A program made the position numbers and the translations under genes. Under the pieces are notes generated by a model. It worked only from the letters and a program-made list of their open reading frames with translations, had not been told where the DNA came from and did not search any database. Positions 24,359 to 32,139 of a stretch of 34,953 bases of DNA are shown one piece after another; position 1 is the first letter of the stretch, and each line of letters opens with the position of its first letter. This stretch comes from UBA1162 sp049513695 (GTDB lineage Bacteria > Chloroflexota > Dehalococcoidia > GIF9 > UBA5629), in NCBI GenBank assembly GCA_049513695.1, contig JBEKVW010000012.1:1-34953 (forward strand). The letters are read 5' to 3'.

Positions 24359-24402
24359 GGGGCATAGTGGTAAAAAGTGGTAAATAAGGGGAAAAGATAT
24401 GG
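24335..24402 (+). promoter_or_regulatory. MraZ-box-like phased TGG array
   Basis: AGTGG or close variants recur: agtgg (24335), agtgt (24347), aatgg (24356), agtgg (24366), agtgg (24376) and aaggg (24386), with the last four spaced exactly 10 bp. A further TGG lies at 24400. E. coli MraZ is known to bind TGGGN repeats separated by 5 nt, giving the same 10-bp period, and to repress its own operon. The array overlaps the promoter of a cluster that contains mraZ, so autoregulation is the natural reading. Confidence 0.68.
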
Positions 24403-24764
24403 TAATTAATTACTGCTGCGAGAACATGGTGGAGCCAGATCTTTTCTCGTTTATAAAAGAGAATGATTTTACAGGATTGAAATTGAGACTCTTATTTTTC
24501 TGGGGGAAGCACCCTCACACTAAATTCGACCTGGATTGTATTGCAGACTTTCTGGATATTACGCGCTATCACCTGCGTGACATTATCAAGGACTTAGTCG
24601 ATAAAGGAGTGATCGATGAACAATATTGCCCTAATGGATCGGCCCATTACTCATTAAACCATGAGAACGAGACAACCAAATACATTGGTGAATTGGCCAG
24701 CCTCGATTGTAGCATTTTGAATAATATGCTGGGAGTGATTGAAAGAGAAGTTCTGCCGGTATAA
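24399..24764 (+). CDS. Winged-helix-like DNA-binding protein upstream of mraZ
   Basis: This 121-residue protein has a probable winged helix-turn-helix: helix 2 and turn around FDLDCIADFLDITRYHLRDIIKDLVDKGVI (in parts: DCIADFLDITRYHLRDIIKD, LVDKGVID), then a wing strand (EQYCPNGSAHYSLN). This is the MarR/ArsR-like layout, but I recognise no named family. Three cysteines are scattered (two adjacent at the N-terminus, YCCEN). It is the first gene after the MraZ-box promoter, 23 nt before mraZ, so it should be co-expressed with division genes. AAGGGG is the likely ribosome site. Confidence 0.75.
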   Translation: MVINYCCENMVEPDLFSFIKENDFTGLKLRLLFFWGKHPHTKFDLDCIADFLDITRYHLRDIIKDLVDKGVIDEQYCPNGSAHYSLNHENETTKYIGELASLDCSILNNMLGVIEREVLPV

Positions 24765-24787
24765 AAACGTCGTCAGGTTAGTTAATT

Positions 24788-25216
24788 ATGTTTGTTGGTG
24801 AATACGAATACAAGGTCGATAACAAAGGTCGTCTGCCTTTGCCGCCCAAGTTCCGCAAGGAGATCGATGACGGCCTTGTACTTACCATGGTGGCCGATAA
24901 CTGCATCACAGCCTACACCAGAGACGACTGGGCCAAGATGACCTCCAACCAGGCCCCGACCGGCTTCCTGATGTCGGACAAGGAAAGGAAGGTAAACCGT
25001 TTTATCTTCAGCAACGCCAATGAAGTCACTATCGATAACCAGGGCAGGATCTCCCTGCCGTCAGCGCTGAGGGAAAGGTGCGGTATCTCCGACAGTGCCG
25101 CTATCGCCGGTGTGAACAACTATTTCGAAATTTGGAACCCGGCCCACTGGAAGAAAGAAAGGATTTCCTCGGACGACGCACGCCAGATAATGGATTTCCT
25201 TGAGGAGAGGAAATGA
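24788..25216 (+). CDS. mraZ: Transcriptional regulator MraZ
   Basis: This AbrB-fold ring-forming DNA-binding protein represses the division and cell-wall cluster. It has 142 residues with two SpoVT/AbrB repeats: FVGEYEYKVDNKGRLPLPPKFRKEI (in parts: YEYKVDNKGRLPLPPKFRKE) and ATEV-like NANEVTIDNQGRISLPSALRERC (in parts: EVTIDNQGRISLPSALRE). The stop overlaps the rsmH start by four bases (ATGA). Its likely operator is the TGG array upstream of the preceding gene. Confidence 0.95.
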   Translation: MFVGEYEYKVDNKGRLPLPPKFRKEIDDGLVLTMVADNCITAYTRDDWAKMTSNQAPTGFLMSDKERKVNRFIFSNANEVTIDNQGRISLPSALRERCGISDSAAIAGVNNYFEIWNPAHWKKERISSDDARQIMDFLEERK

Positions 25217-26148
25217 GCCTGACTTTAGACAGAATGGTCCATACACCTGTGCTGGTCTCAGAGGTTATTCAGGGGCTGGACGTCAGGCCGGGGAAACGGT
25301 ATGTCGACTGCACTCTGGGCGGTGGCGGCCATTCGGCAGCGATACTGTCCAAGTGCCAGCCCGGGGGCGAGTTGCTGGGTATAGACTCCGACCCGGAGGC
25401 CATTAGCATAGCGCAGCACAACCTCTACAACTATTTCGAAAGCACCGTAATTGTCAATGACAATTTCTATAATCTGGAGCAAATTTGTACGGAGACCGGT
25501 TTTATGCCGGTCAACGGTATTTTATTCGATCTAGGCCTTTCTTCTCTTCAACTTTCCAGCGATGAGCGTGGATTCAGCTTCCAGCGCAGCGGCCCTCTCG
25601 ATATGAGGTTCAACCCTGATGAGCAGCTTACGGCCGCCGATATCGTTAACAAAATGCCCGAATCCAAGCTGGCCCAGCTCATATTTATTTACGGTGAGGA
25701 GTCTTACGCTAATAGGATAGCCAGCAATATCGTCAGGCACAGGCCGATATCGGATACAGCCGAACTGGCTGCCATCGTTTCCAGCTCAGTCGGAGAACGC
25801 TATAGCAAGATTCATCCGGCTACCAGGACCTTTCAGGCCCTGCGCATTGCCGTCAACCGAGAACTGGACCATCTCACCTCCGCCCTCGACCAGAGCCTCA
25901 ACTGCCTGGCTCCGGGGGGCAGGCTGGCGATCATCAGTTACCATTCGCTGGAAGACCGCATAGTCAAGAATTTCATGTTACGAGAAACCAGATCATGCAT
26001 ATGTCCCAGTAATATCCCCGAATGCCGCTGCCATCACCAGCAACAACTCACCCTGATAAACAAGCATCCCATCACCCCGACTGAAAATGAAATCGAAATA
26101 AACCAGCGCAGCAGGAGCGCCAAGCTTCGCATAGCGCAAAGAATATAA
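25213..26148 (+). CDS. rsmH: 16S rRNA (cytosine1402-N4)-methyltransferase RsmH
   Basis: This SAM-dependent enzyme (formerly MraW) methylates C1402 of 16S rRNA at N4. It has 311 residues, the usual length. Landmarks are HTPVLVSEVIQGL, VDCTLGGGGHS (SAM site), ILFDLGLSSLQLSSDERGFSF (in parts), RTFQALRIAVNREL and ISYHSLEDRIVKNFM. It follows mraZ with a four-base overlap, the classical arrangement at the head of a division cluster. Confidence 0.96.
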   Translation: MSLTLDRMVHTPVLVSEVIQGLDVRPGKRYVDCTLGGGGHSAAILSKCQPGGELLGIDSDPEAISIAQHNLYNYFESTVIVNDNFYNLEQICTETGFMPVNGILFDLGLSSLQLSSDERGFSFQRSGPLDMRFNPDEQLTAADIVNKMPESKLAQLIFIYGEESYANRIASNIVRHRPISDTAELAAIVSSSVGERYSKIHPATRTFQALRIAVNRELDHLTSALDQSLNCLAPGGRLAIISYHSLEDRIVKNFMLRETRSCICPSNIPECRCHHQQQLTLINKHPITPTENEIEINQRSRSAKLRIAQRI

Positions 26149-26169
26149 AAATAGCAGGAGGCAAAGAAA

Positions 26170-26304
26170 ATGATAGGAGCAAGCAGATTCGGCACCATCC
26201 TGAATAGAGACAGGAGACTCCTGGCAATATTCGGCGGTATGGTTTTTGACGGGATCGTTTTCGTCAGCCTGATAATCGCTATTGCCATCCTTTACTTCCT
26301 ATAG
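26170..26304 (+). CDS. 44-residue single-helix membrane protein between rsmH and ftsA
   Basis: ATG at 26170 is preceded by AGCAGGAGG, a strong ribosome site at good spacing, and the frame ends at TAG 26302-26304. The product starts MIGASRFGTILNRDRRLLAIFGG and ends in one hydrophobic helix (MVFDGIVFVSLIIAIAILYF, residues about 24-43) with a basic N-terminal side, so N-in topology is likely. It lies 21 nt after rsmH, where FtsL is encoded in larger clusters, but it is too short for FtsL and lacks the periplasmic coiled coil. Function unknown. Confidence 0.68.
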   Translation: MIGASRFGTILNRDRRLLAIFGGMVFDGIVFVSLIIAIAILYFL

Positions 26305-26373
26305 CGCTTGTTAAGTCACTCAGCAGGAAAGTTAGCAATTTAAGTATCACTAAATCGAAGGAGGCATGGATAA

Positions 26374-27600
26374 ATGACAAAAAGGTTAATCACCGGTATC
26401 GATGTGGGTACAACTAAGATTTGTACAATAGTTGCCACCCTTGATTCCGGCGGTGCTCTGCAGGTACTTGGGGTCGGCCAAGTACCTTCCCACGGTCTTC
26501 ACAAAGGCATGGTTGTCAACGTCGATGAAGCCAGAGACTCGGTTGCCGAATCGGTCAAACGTGCTGAACAGGCCAGCGGCGTAAAGATCGAGTCAGCCTA
26601 CATCGGCGTAACCGGCAGGCACATCAGCTCGGTCAACAGCCACGGCGTAGTGGCCATACCCAGGACTGACCGGCTTGTCAGGCAGGACGACCTATCACGT
26701 GTTCTGTCATCAGCCAAGAACATCAACATCCCCGATGACAGAAAAATCCTTCACCAGATCCCCAGGGGCTACAGCTTGGATACCCAGGAAAAAATCAAGA
26801 ACCCGGTAGGCATGCATGGGTTCAGGCTGGACGTCGAAACCCACATTATCACCGCTTCCACAGCTTCAGTGCAGAACCTGGTTAAATGTGTTCGCAGCGT
26901 TGGCGTGGAAATCGACGACCTCGTGCTCGAACCGCTGGCCAGCGGCGAGTCCGTACTTACGCCGGAAGAAAAGGAGATCGGCGTAATCATGGCGGATATC
27001 GGCGGAGGCACCACTGACATCGCCGTATTTAAGGACGGCAGCATCTATCACACCTCCATCATACCCGTGGCCGGCTACCAGTTCACCAGCGACCTCTCGA
27101 TCGGCCTCGGACTGCCCTTTGAAATCGCAGAGGCGATGAAGAAGAAGTACGGCAATGTTTACCCTGAGACAGGGCAGAAGGACGAGGGTTCCACCCTGAC
27201 GGTGGAAGATGGACACAGCGTTTCCTACAAAGACCTATGCAACATTCTTCGGGACCGCATGGAAGAACTGCTCAGGCTCATCCTACTGGAAATGCCGGAT
27301 ACCAGCTACGCATCGCTGGCCCCGGCTGGACTGGTAATGACGGGCGGCGGGTCCAAGATGAACGGCCTCGAAGCCCTCGCCCGCGGCACCATCCGCATCC
27401 CGACTAGGATAGGAGAACCGATGGGAGTCTATGGCATTACCGATGTACTACATGACCCGGCGAACGCTACTGGCGTGGGTCTTCTCCTCTGGGCCATCAA
27501 GACCGGCGGAAAGCCCACATGGGAATCTAAAGGCGGCGCCGGCAAAACCAACCAGGTAAGCAACGTCATGGGCATGCTCAAGAAATTCTTTAGTGCCTGA
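26374..27600 (+). CDS. ftsA: Cell division protein FtsA
   Basis: This actin-fold protein anchors FtsZ filaments to the membrane. It has 408 residues. The ATP-site motifs are GIDVGTTKICTIVA near the N-terminus, MADIGGGTTDIAVFKDGS (second phosphate loop) and LVMTGGGSKMNGLEALARG. The FtsA-specific SHUT/1C region is present (residues about 85-165, ISSVNSHGVVAI). The C-terminal tail VMGMLKKFFSA is a short amphipathic helix suited to membrane binding. ATG at 26374 has GAAGGAGG upstream, 12 nt away. It precedes ftsZ by 39 nt. Confidence 0.95.
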   Translation: MTKRLITGIDVGTTKICTIVATLDSGGALQVLGVGQVPSHGLHKGMVVNVDEARDSVAESVKRAEQASGVKIESAYIGVTGRHISSVNSHGVVAIPRTDRLVRQDDLSRVLSSAKNINIPDDRKILHQIPRGYSLDTQEKIKNPVGMHGFRLDVETHIITASTASVQNLVKCVRSVGVEIDDLVLEPLASGESVLTPEEKEIGVIMADIGGGTTDIAVFKDGSIYHTSIIPVAGYQFTSDLSIGLGLPFEIAEAMKKKYGNVYPETGQKDEGSTLTVEDGHSVSYKDLCNILRDRMEELLRLILLEMPDTSYASLAPAGLVMTGGGSKMNGLEALARGTIRIPTRIGEPMGVYGITDVLHDPANATGVGLLLWAIKTGGKPTWESKGGAGKTNQVSNVMGMLKKFFSA

Positions 27601-27639
27601 TAATAAACATTTTTGAAATAGCAGGAGGTTTTAGAAAGT

Positions 27640-28752
27640 ATGTCGAAATCAATGTTTTCCACAGCACCGGCTAAGATCAAAGCCATAGGCTGCGGCGGCG
27701 GCGGCTCAAATGCTATCACCCGTATGGTCCGCGAAGGGATCAAGGGCGTCGAATTCATCTGCATGAACACAGATGCGCAAGCCTTAGCCCTGGCGGAGGT
27801 CCCGGTACGCGTCCAGCTCGGTGAAAAACTCACCCGCGGTCTTGGCGCTGGCGGTGATCACAATGTCGGCAGGAAATCGGCCGAAGAAAGCCGTCAGGCA
27901 ATCCAAGAAGTGGTCTCCGGCGCTGACATGGTATTCATAACGGCAGGCATGGGCGGCGGCACCGGCACTGGCAGCATCCCTGTAGTGGCTGAAGTTGCCA
28001 GGTCATCCGGCGCCCTCACCATCGCCATCGTAACCAAACCGTTTGCCTTCGAAGGGGCAAGGCGCATGAAGGTAGCCGAAGAGGGTATCCTGCAGCTTTG
28101 CGATAAGGTAGATACCCTGGTCATCATCCCCAACGACCGCATAATCGAGCTCTGCGATAACAAAACTACAGTGGACAATGCCTTCCGGTTGGCTGATGAT
28201 GTGTTGAAGCTGGGCGTGCAGGCCATTGCCGAAGTGGTAACCGTCCCCGGCCTTATCAACTTGGACTTCGCTGACATCAGGGCCATCATGAAGAACTCCG
28301 GCCCGGCCTGGATGTCCGTTGGCCATGGCAAAGGTTCCAACAGGGCGGTAGAGGCGGCCAAGGCAGCCCTGGCCAGCCCGATGCTAGATGTATCCATCAG
28401 CGGCGCCAAGGGCGTACTGTTCAACGTAACCGGCGGCAGCAACCTTACGCTTTTTGAATGCAACGAGGCGGCCGATGTAATTGCGCAATCAGTCGATCCC
28501 GACGCCAACATCATATTCGGCGTGGTCTTCAATCCTCAGCTCGAGGACGAAGTCCAGATCACAATCATAGCTACCGGGTTTACAGCCCAGTATGGCTCCG
28601 GGGTTCCGACCGAGGTGGAATTGCGCAGATTGCTGCGTGGAGCGACCGAAGACAGCCTCGATGTTCCTTCATTCCTGAGAAGAGGCACGCGTTATCCCAA
28701 TGCGCAGGCGGGCGCACCTCGCCAGGCAGATATGAGCAGAATGCCTCGCTAA
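27640..28752 (+). CDS. ftsZ: Cell division protein FtsZ
   Basis: This tubulin-like GTPase forms the division ring. It has 370 residues. The nucleotide loops are GCGGGGSNAITRM (Ser where Asn is common) and the tubulin signature GMGGGTGTGS. The T7 synergy loop NLDFADIRAIM retains the catalytic aspartates. A linker of roughly 30 residues leads to the conserved C-terminal peptide DVPSFLRRG, which is followed by about 20 further residues rather than ending the protein. AGCAGGAGG precedes the ATG. A strong terminator-like palindrome follows the stop. Confidence 0.97.
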   Translation: MSKSMFSTAPAKIKAIGCGGGGSNAITRMVREGIKGVEFICMNTDAQALALAEVPVRVQLGEKLTRGLGAGGDHNVGRKSAEESRQAIQEVVSGADMVFITAGMGGGTGTGSIPVVAEVARSSGALTIAIVTKPFAFEGARRMKVAEEGILQLCDKVDTLVIIPNDRIIELCDNKTTVDNAFRLADDVLKLGVQAIAEVVTVPGLINLDFADIRAIMKNSGPAWMSVGHGKGSNRAVEAAKAALASPMLDVSISGAKGVLFNVTGGSNLTLFECNEAADVIAQSVDPDANIIFGVVFNPQLEDEVQITIIATGFTAQYGSGVPTEVELRRLLRGATEDSLDVPSFLRRGTRYPNAQAGAPRQADMSRMPR

Positions 28753-28785
28753 TTATAGTGCGCATCAATTAACGCACTGGATCCA

Positions 28786-28815
28786 AAGAGGTCGGAGAAA
28801 TTTCTCCGACCTCTT
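28786..28815 (+). terminator. Palindromic terminator after ftsZ
   Basis: A 15-bp perfect inverted repeat without spacer (left arm AAGAGGTCGGAGAAA, right arm TTTCTCCGACCTCTT) begins 34 bp after the ftsZ stop and is followed by a T-rich but broken stretch (CTATTATGTATTGTT). It separates the fts cluster from the nrdR promoter at 28836. The mixed T-tract makes its strength uncertain. Confidence 0.72.
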
Positions 28816-28835
28816 CTATTATGTATTGTTAGCCA

Positions 28836-28864
28836 TTGACTCTTACTATATCTTGTGTTAGTAT
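28836..28864 (+). promoter_or_regulatory. Promoter of nrdR-nrdJ
   Basis: TTGACT (28836-28841) is followed by a 17-bp spacer and TAGTAT (28859-28864, four of six). The spacer is almost entirely filled by an NrdR-box-like sequence. Transcription would start about 25 bp before the nrdR ATG. Confidence 0.62.
28843..28858. promoter_or_regulatory. NrdR box 1 (imperfect)
   Basis: TTACTATATCTTGTGT matches the NrdR pattern aCaCwAtATaTwGtGt at 13 of 16 positions and sits exactly between the -35 and -10 of the nrdR promoter. Binding of NrdR here would exclude RNA polymerase, a layout known for reductase operons. Confidence 0.6.
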
Positions 28865-28873
28865 CGTTCCACA

Positions 28874-28889
28874 CCACATAGTGTAGTGT
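28874..28889. promoter_or_regulatory. NrdR box 2 (weak)
   Basis: CCACATAGTGTAGTGT matches the NrdR pattern at 11 of 16 and lies 31 bp from box 1, the spacing of about three turns commonly seen for NrdR box pairs. An overlapping register at 28869-28884 matches at 12 of 16 but is 26 bp away. The surrounding ACACCACATAGTGTAGTGT is an imperfect palindrome. Confidence 0.42.
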
Positions 28890-28895
28890 TTGACG

Positions 28896-29435
28896 ATGAA
28901 GTGCCCTTCTTGCGGTGAGTTGGAATCTAAAGTAATAGATTCGCGAAGCCTTGGGGATGAAATTAGGAGGCGTCGTGAATGTATTAAATGCAGGGAGCGC
29001 TTCACGACTTATGAGAGGATACAGAACAGGGGCCTCTTCGTAATCAAGAAAGACGGCAGAAGGGAAGATTTTAACCGTGAGAAATTGTTTTCAGGTATCC
29101 GCAAAGCCTGTGAGAAACGTCCCATGCCGACCGGGACAATTGAAAAACTGGTTGAAACTATCGAAACCGACCTGTATCGCCTCGGCAAGACTGAGATCCA
29201 CAGCGCTCTGATCGGTAAGATCATAGTCAGCAAACTAGCTGACATCGACCATATCGCATATATCAGATTCGCCAGCGTTTACTACGAGTTTTCGGATATC
29301 ACCACTTTGAAGCAGGCGGTGGATACTCTGATCGAGAGCAAACACGGGGCACCTCTGGACGGACAATTGCCCCTGATAAATCCCAGGGAAACCGAAGGGC
29401 AAAAACGTAGAAGTAAGAGACAACAACGTGGTTAA
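28896..29435 (+). CDS. nrdR: Transcriptional repressor NrdR
   Basis: This nucleotide-sensing repressor controls ribonucleotide reductase genes. From the ATG at 28896 it has 179 residues; an in-frame TTG lies two codons earlier. The N-terminal zinc ribbon is clear: CPSC at residues 3-6 and CIKC further on, within MKCPSCGELESKVIDSRSLG and RRRRECIKCRERFTTYERI. An ATP-cone follows (VIKKDGRREDFNREKLFSGIRKACEKRP, in parts). The C-terminus is about 25 residues longer than typical and basic (QKRRSKRQQRG). It overlaps nrdJ by 8 nt. Confidence 0.94.
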   Translation: MKCPSCGELESKVIDSRSLGDEIRRRRECIKCRERFTTYERIQNRGLFVIKKDGRREDFNREKLFSGIRKACEKRPMPTGTIEKLVETIETDLYRLGKTEIHSALIGKIIVSKLADIDHIAYIRFASVYYEFSDITTLKQAVDTLIESKHGAPLDGQLPLINPRETEGQKRRSKRQQRG

Positions 29436-32106
29436 TAAGCAATCTAAGAACTATCTATCGGACTCGATACGCAATTACATTGCGAAGACCGTCTTCACGT
29501 ACATGCAGACGCTGGGGTTGGCCGACAGGCATCAGCAGGAAGACCTGACAGAGCAAGTAATTTTGAGGTTGGAGAAAAGAATGTCACTCGAAGAACACAC
29601 GAAAACTAAAAAGGTGGAACGCACTTTCCCCGGTATGGAAAACCTGGTAGCTTCAGTGGCTCCACAACCGCCCGGTAAGGAACAGATAGAGTCCGTGGTC
29701 AACGAGCTCCTGGCTGAAAAGTCCAGCTCTAAAGCACCGGCGGAAAGCCCTGTTGCCGTGCCTTCCGCCATTCCTTCTATGACGCCCACCACCGCTCCTG
29801 CTGTCGTACCCTCCACCTCTCCTGCTGTCGTACCCTCCACCTCTCCTGCTGTCGTGCCCGCCGCCAGTGAACTGAATCTAACTGAGAACGCCCTTATCGT
29901 CCTGGAGAAAAGATATTTGCAAAAGGATGGCCTGGGGAACGTCATTGAGACTCCCGAAGAGCTGTTCCACCGGGTCAGCAGGCATATCGCTTCCGCCGAG
30001 CTGGTGTTCGATAAATCCGCCAGGGTCGCAGAGTGGGAAGCCAAGTTCTACAATCTCATGACATCGCTGGAATTCCTGCCCAATTCGCCCACTCTCATGA
30101 ATGCCGGCCGCGAACTGGGACAACTCTCGGCCTGCTTCGTGCTGCCCATCGATGACACCATGGAGTCGATCTTCGATGCCGTTAAATATACAGCTCTAAT
30201 CCATAAAAGCGGCGGAGGAACAGGTTTCTCCTTCTCACGTATCAGACCCAAGAAGGACAGGGTAGGGTCTACAGGAGGCGTCGCCAGCGGACCGGTCTCT
30301 TTCATGCGCGCCTTCGATACCGCTACAGATGTCATTAAACAGGGCGGTATGCGCCGCGGCGCCAACATGGGCATATTAAATATATACCATCCGGATATCC
30401 TGGAATTCATCTCATCCAAGGAAGACCTGAAAGCATTTACGAATTTCAATATATCGGTAGCCATTACCGACCATTTTATGAAGGCGGTGGAGCAGAATAC
30501 CGAATACGATCTGATCAACCCGCATAACAAGGAGGTTGTGGGTAAGCTCAACGCCAGGGAAGTCTTCAGCAAGATAGTGGACATGGCCTGGAAAACGGGC
30601 GACCCCGGCATAATCTTCCTGGACAGGATAAATGAGTTTAACTCAACTCCCAACCTGGGCAAAATAGAAAGCACCAACCCCTGTGGTGAACAACCGCTGC
30701 TGCCATATGAATCATGCAACCTGGGCTCGATCAATCTATCCAGGATGGTCAAACGGGTTAACAGCCATAGCGAAATAGACTACGACAAGCTCAGGGAGGT
30801 CATCAAGCTGGCTGTAAGATTCCTGGACGATGTCATCGAGGTCAATAAGTACCCACTGGAACTCATCGGGGAGATGACGCGTAAGACTCGTAAAATCGGG
30901 CTGGGGGTCATGGGTTTCGCCGACATGCTAATACAGTTGCAAATACCATATAACTCGGATAGGGCGCTAGACGCTGCGGAAAGCGTAATGCGCTTTATTT
31001 CGGAAGAAGCTACCAGGGAATCCGAATCGCTGGGACGGTCCAGGGGCACCTTCCCTGCTTTCAACGGCAGCATATATGACACCAGGAACGGACCCAAGGT
31101 AAGAAATGCCAACAGGACCACCATTGCTCCCACGGGCACTTTAAGCATTATCGCCGGCTGTTCCAGCGGCATCGAGCCTATCTTCGCCTTGAGTTACTTC
31201 CGCCACATACTCGACGGGCAGACCTTAATAGAGGTCAACCCCTATTTTGAAGAAGCGGCAAAGAAGGACAGTTTTTATTCGGCCGACATTATGAAAAAGC
31301 TGGCCGAGGGGGAAAAATTAAATGGCATTCCGTCAGTGCCCGACCGGGTCAAGGATGTTTTTGTAACATCGCATGATATCTCGCCTGAATGGCATGTGAA
31401 AATACAGGCTGCCTTCCAGAAATATACCGACAGCGCCGTTTCCAAAACCGTTAACCTCCCTCATGAATCTACTATAGAAGATGTGAAAAACGTCTATCTA
31501 ATGGCTTATAAGCTTGGCCTGAAAGGCATCACTATCTACAGGGACAGGAGCCGCGACAGCCAGGTGTTGAATACAGGCCAGAAGGAACCCGTTAAAGAAA
31601 AGGAGCCGGACAGGGAAGCCGAGGCCGAAGCCAGGCTTTCCCCTCGACAGAGGCCCAAGATCACCAGGGGCATTACCGAGCGCGTAACTACCGGCTGCGG
31701 TTATATTTATGTGACCGTCAATTTTGATGATAAGGGAATATGTGAAGTTTTTTCCAGCCTGGGTAAAGCCGGAGGCTGTGCTTCCGCACAGCTTGAGGCC
31801 ACCAGCCGGCTCATATCGCTTATTTTCAGGTCGGGCATCGATGTCAGCTCGGTCATAAAACAGCTCAGGGCCATCAGGTGTCCTTCCGTTTCATGGGAGC
31901 ACGGACGGGCTATCTTGTCCTGTGCAGACGCTATCGGCAGCGTACTGGAAAAATACGTGAAAAAAGATGACGACGTTGTACCTATGCAACATATCGGCCA
32001 GTCTGCAGGAAGCTCTAGCGGGCAATGCCCCGACTGTGGGAATCTGCTTGTATATCAGGAGGGCTGCCATATTTGCCCGAGTTGCGGCTATACTAAATGC
32101 GGATGA
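29428..32106 (+). CDS. nrdJ: Adenosylcobalamin-dependent ribonucleotide reductase (class II)
   Basis: This enzyme reduces ribonucleotides to deoxyribonucleotides with a cobalamin-generated thiyl radical, so it works with or without oxygen. It has 892 residues. Catalytic elements are LSACFVLP (redox cysteine), NPCGEQPLLPYESCNLGSINL (in parts: radical C419 and E421 in NPCGEQ), ATIAPTGTLSIIAGCSSGIEP-like NRTTIAPTGTLSII and, near the end, GCASAQLEATSRL. The C-terminus has a zinc-ribbon/shuttle region, CPDCG and CPSCGYTKCG. An unusual first 150 residues include a PAVVPSTS repeat linker. GTG start at 29428 within nrdR; no B12 riboswitch was seen. Confidence 0.95.
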   Translation: MVNKQSKNYLSDSIRNYIAKTVFTYMQTLGLADRHQQEDLTEQVILRLEKRMSLEEHTKTKKVERTFPGMENLVASVAPQPPGKEQIESVVNELLAEKSSSKAPAESPVAVPSAIPSMTPTTAPAVVPSTSPAVVPSTSPAVVPAASELNLTENALIVLEKRYLQKDGLGNVIETPEELFHRVSRHIASAELVFDKSARVAEWEAKFYNLMTSLEFLPNSPTLMNAGRELGQLSACFVLPIDDTMESIFDAVKYTALIHKSGGGTGFSFSRIRPKKDRVGSTGGVASGPVSFMRAFDTATDVIKQGGMRRGANMGILNIYHPDILEFISSKEDLKAFTNFNISVAITDHFMKAVEQNTEYDLINPHNKEVVGKLNAREVFSKIVDMAWKTGDPGIIFLDRINEFNSTPNLGKIESTNPCGEQPLLPYESCNLGSINLSRMVKRVNSHSEIDYDKLREVIKLAVRFLDDVIEVNKYPLELIGEMTRKTRKIGLGVMGFADMLIQLQIPYNSDRALDAAESVMRFISEEATRESESLGRSRGTFPAFNGSIYDTRNGPKVRNANRTTIAPTGTLSIIAGCSSGIEPIFALSYFRHILDGQTLIEVNPYFEEAAKKDSFYSADIMKKLAEGEKLNGIPSVPDRVKDVFVTSHDISPEWHVKIQAAFQKYTDSAVSKTVNLPHESTIEDVKNVYLMAYKLGLKGITIYRDRSRDSQVLNTGQKEPVKEKEPDREAEAEARLSPRQRPKITRGITERVTTGCGYIYVTVNFDDKGICEVFSSLGKAGGCASAQLEATSRLISLIFRSGIDVSSVIKQLRAIRCPSVSWEHGRAILSCADAIGSVLEKYVKKDDDVVPMQHIGQSAGSSSGQCPDCGNLLVYQEGCHICPSCGYTKCG
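29797..29859 (+). repeat. 24-bp tandem repeat inside nrdJ
   Basis: Two perfect 24-bp units (29797-29820 and 29821-29844, starting CCTGCTGTCGTACCCTCCAC) and a partial third, diverging after 11 bases, lie in the coding sequence. They encode PAVVPSTS repeats at about residues 124-145, between the N-terminal extension and the catalytic part. Being in-frame, copy-number change would only alter linker length. Confidence 0.85.
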
Positions 32107-32139
32107 TATGCTACATTAGGATGAAGGGGTGGGTGAGGC

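Larger units (their letters stand above)
24091..24398. other. 308-bp divergent regulatory region between trmD and the mraZ cluster
   Basis: This AT-rich region has no credible gene. It holds a perfect 20-bp palindrome (24208-24227), an ACCACC (24202-24207) and GGTGGT (24252-24257) pair flanking that palindrome with T5 after the right arm, and a plus-strand promoter with phased TGG boxes (24329-24402). I could not single out a convincing minus-strand promoter for trmD; TTTGTG with TAGAAT nearer the gene is only a weak candidate. Confidence 0.7.

Noticed and set aside
26170..26304. FtsL assignment of the small membrane protein
   Set aside because: Position fits, but it has no periplasmic coiled coil and ends right after the helix, so the name is not justified.
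29390..29430. Cobalamin riboswitch before nrdJ
   Set aside because: nrdJ starts inside nrdR with no leader; the nrdR leader is too short for a B12 riboswitch.
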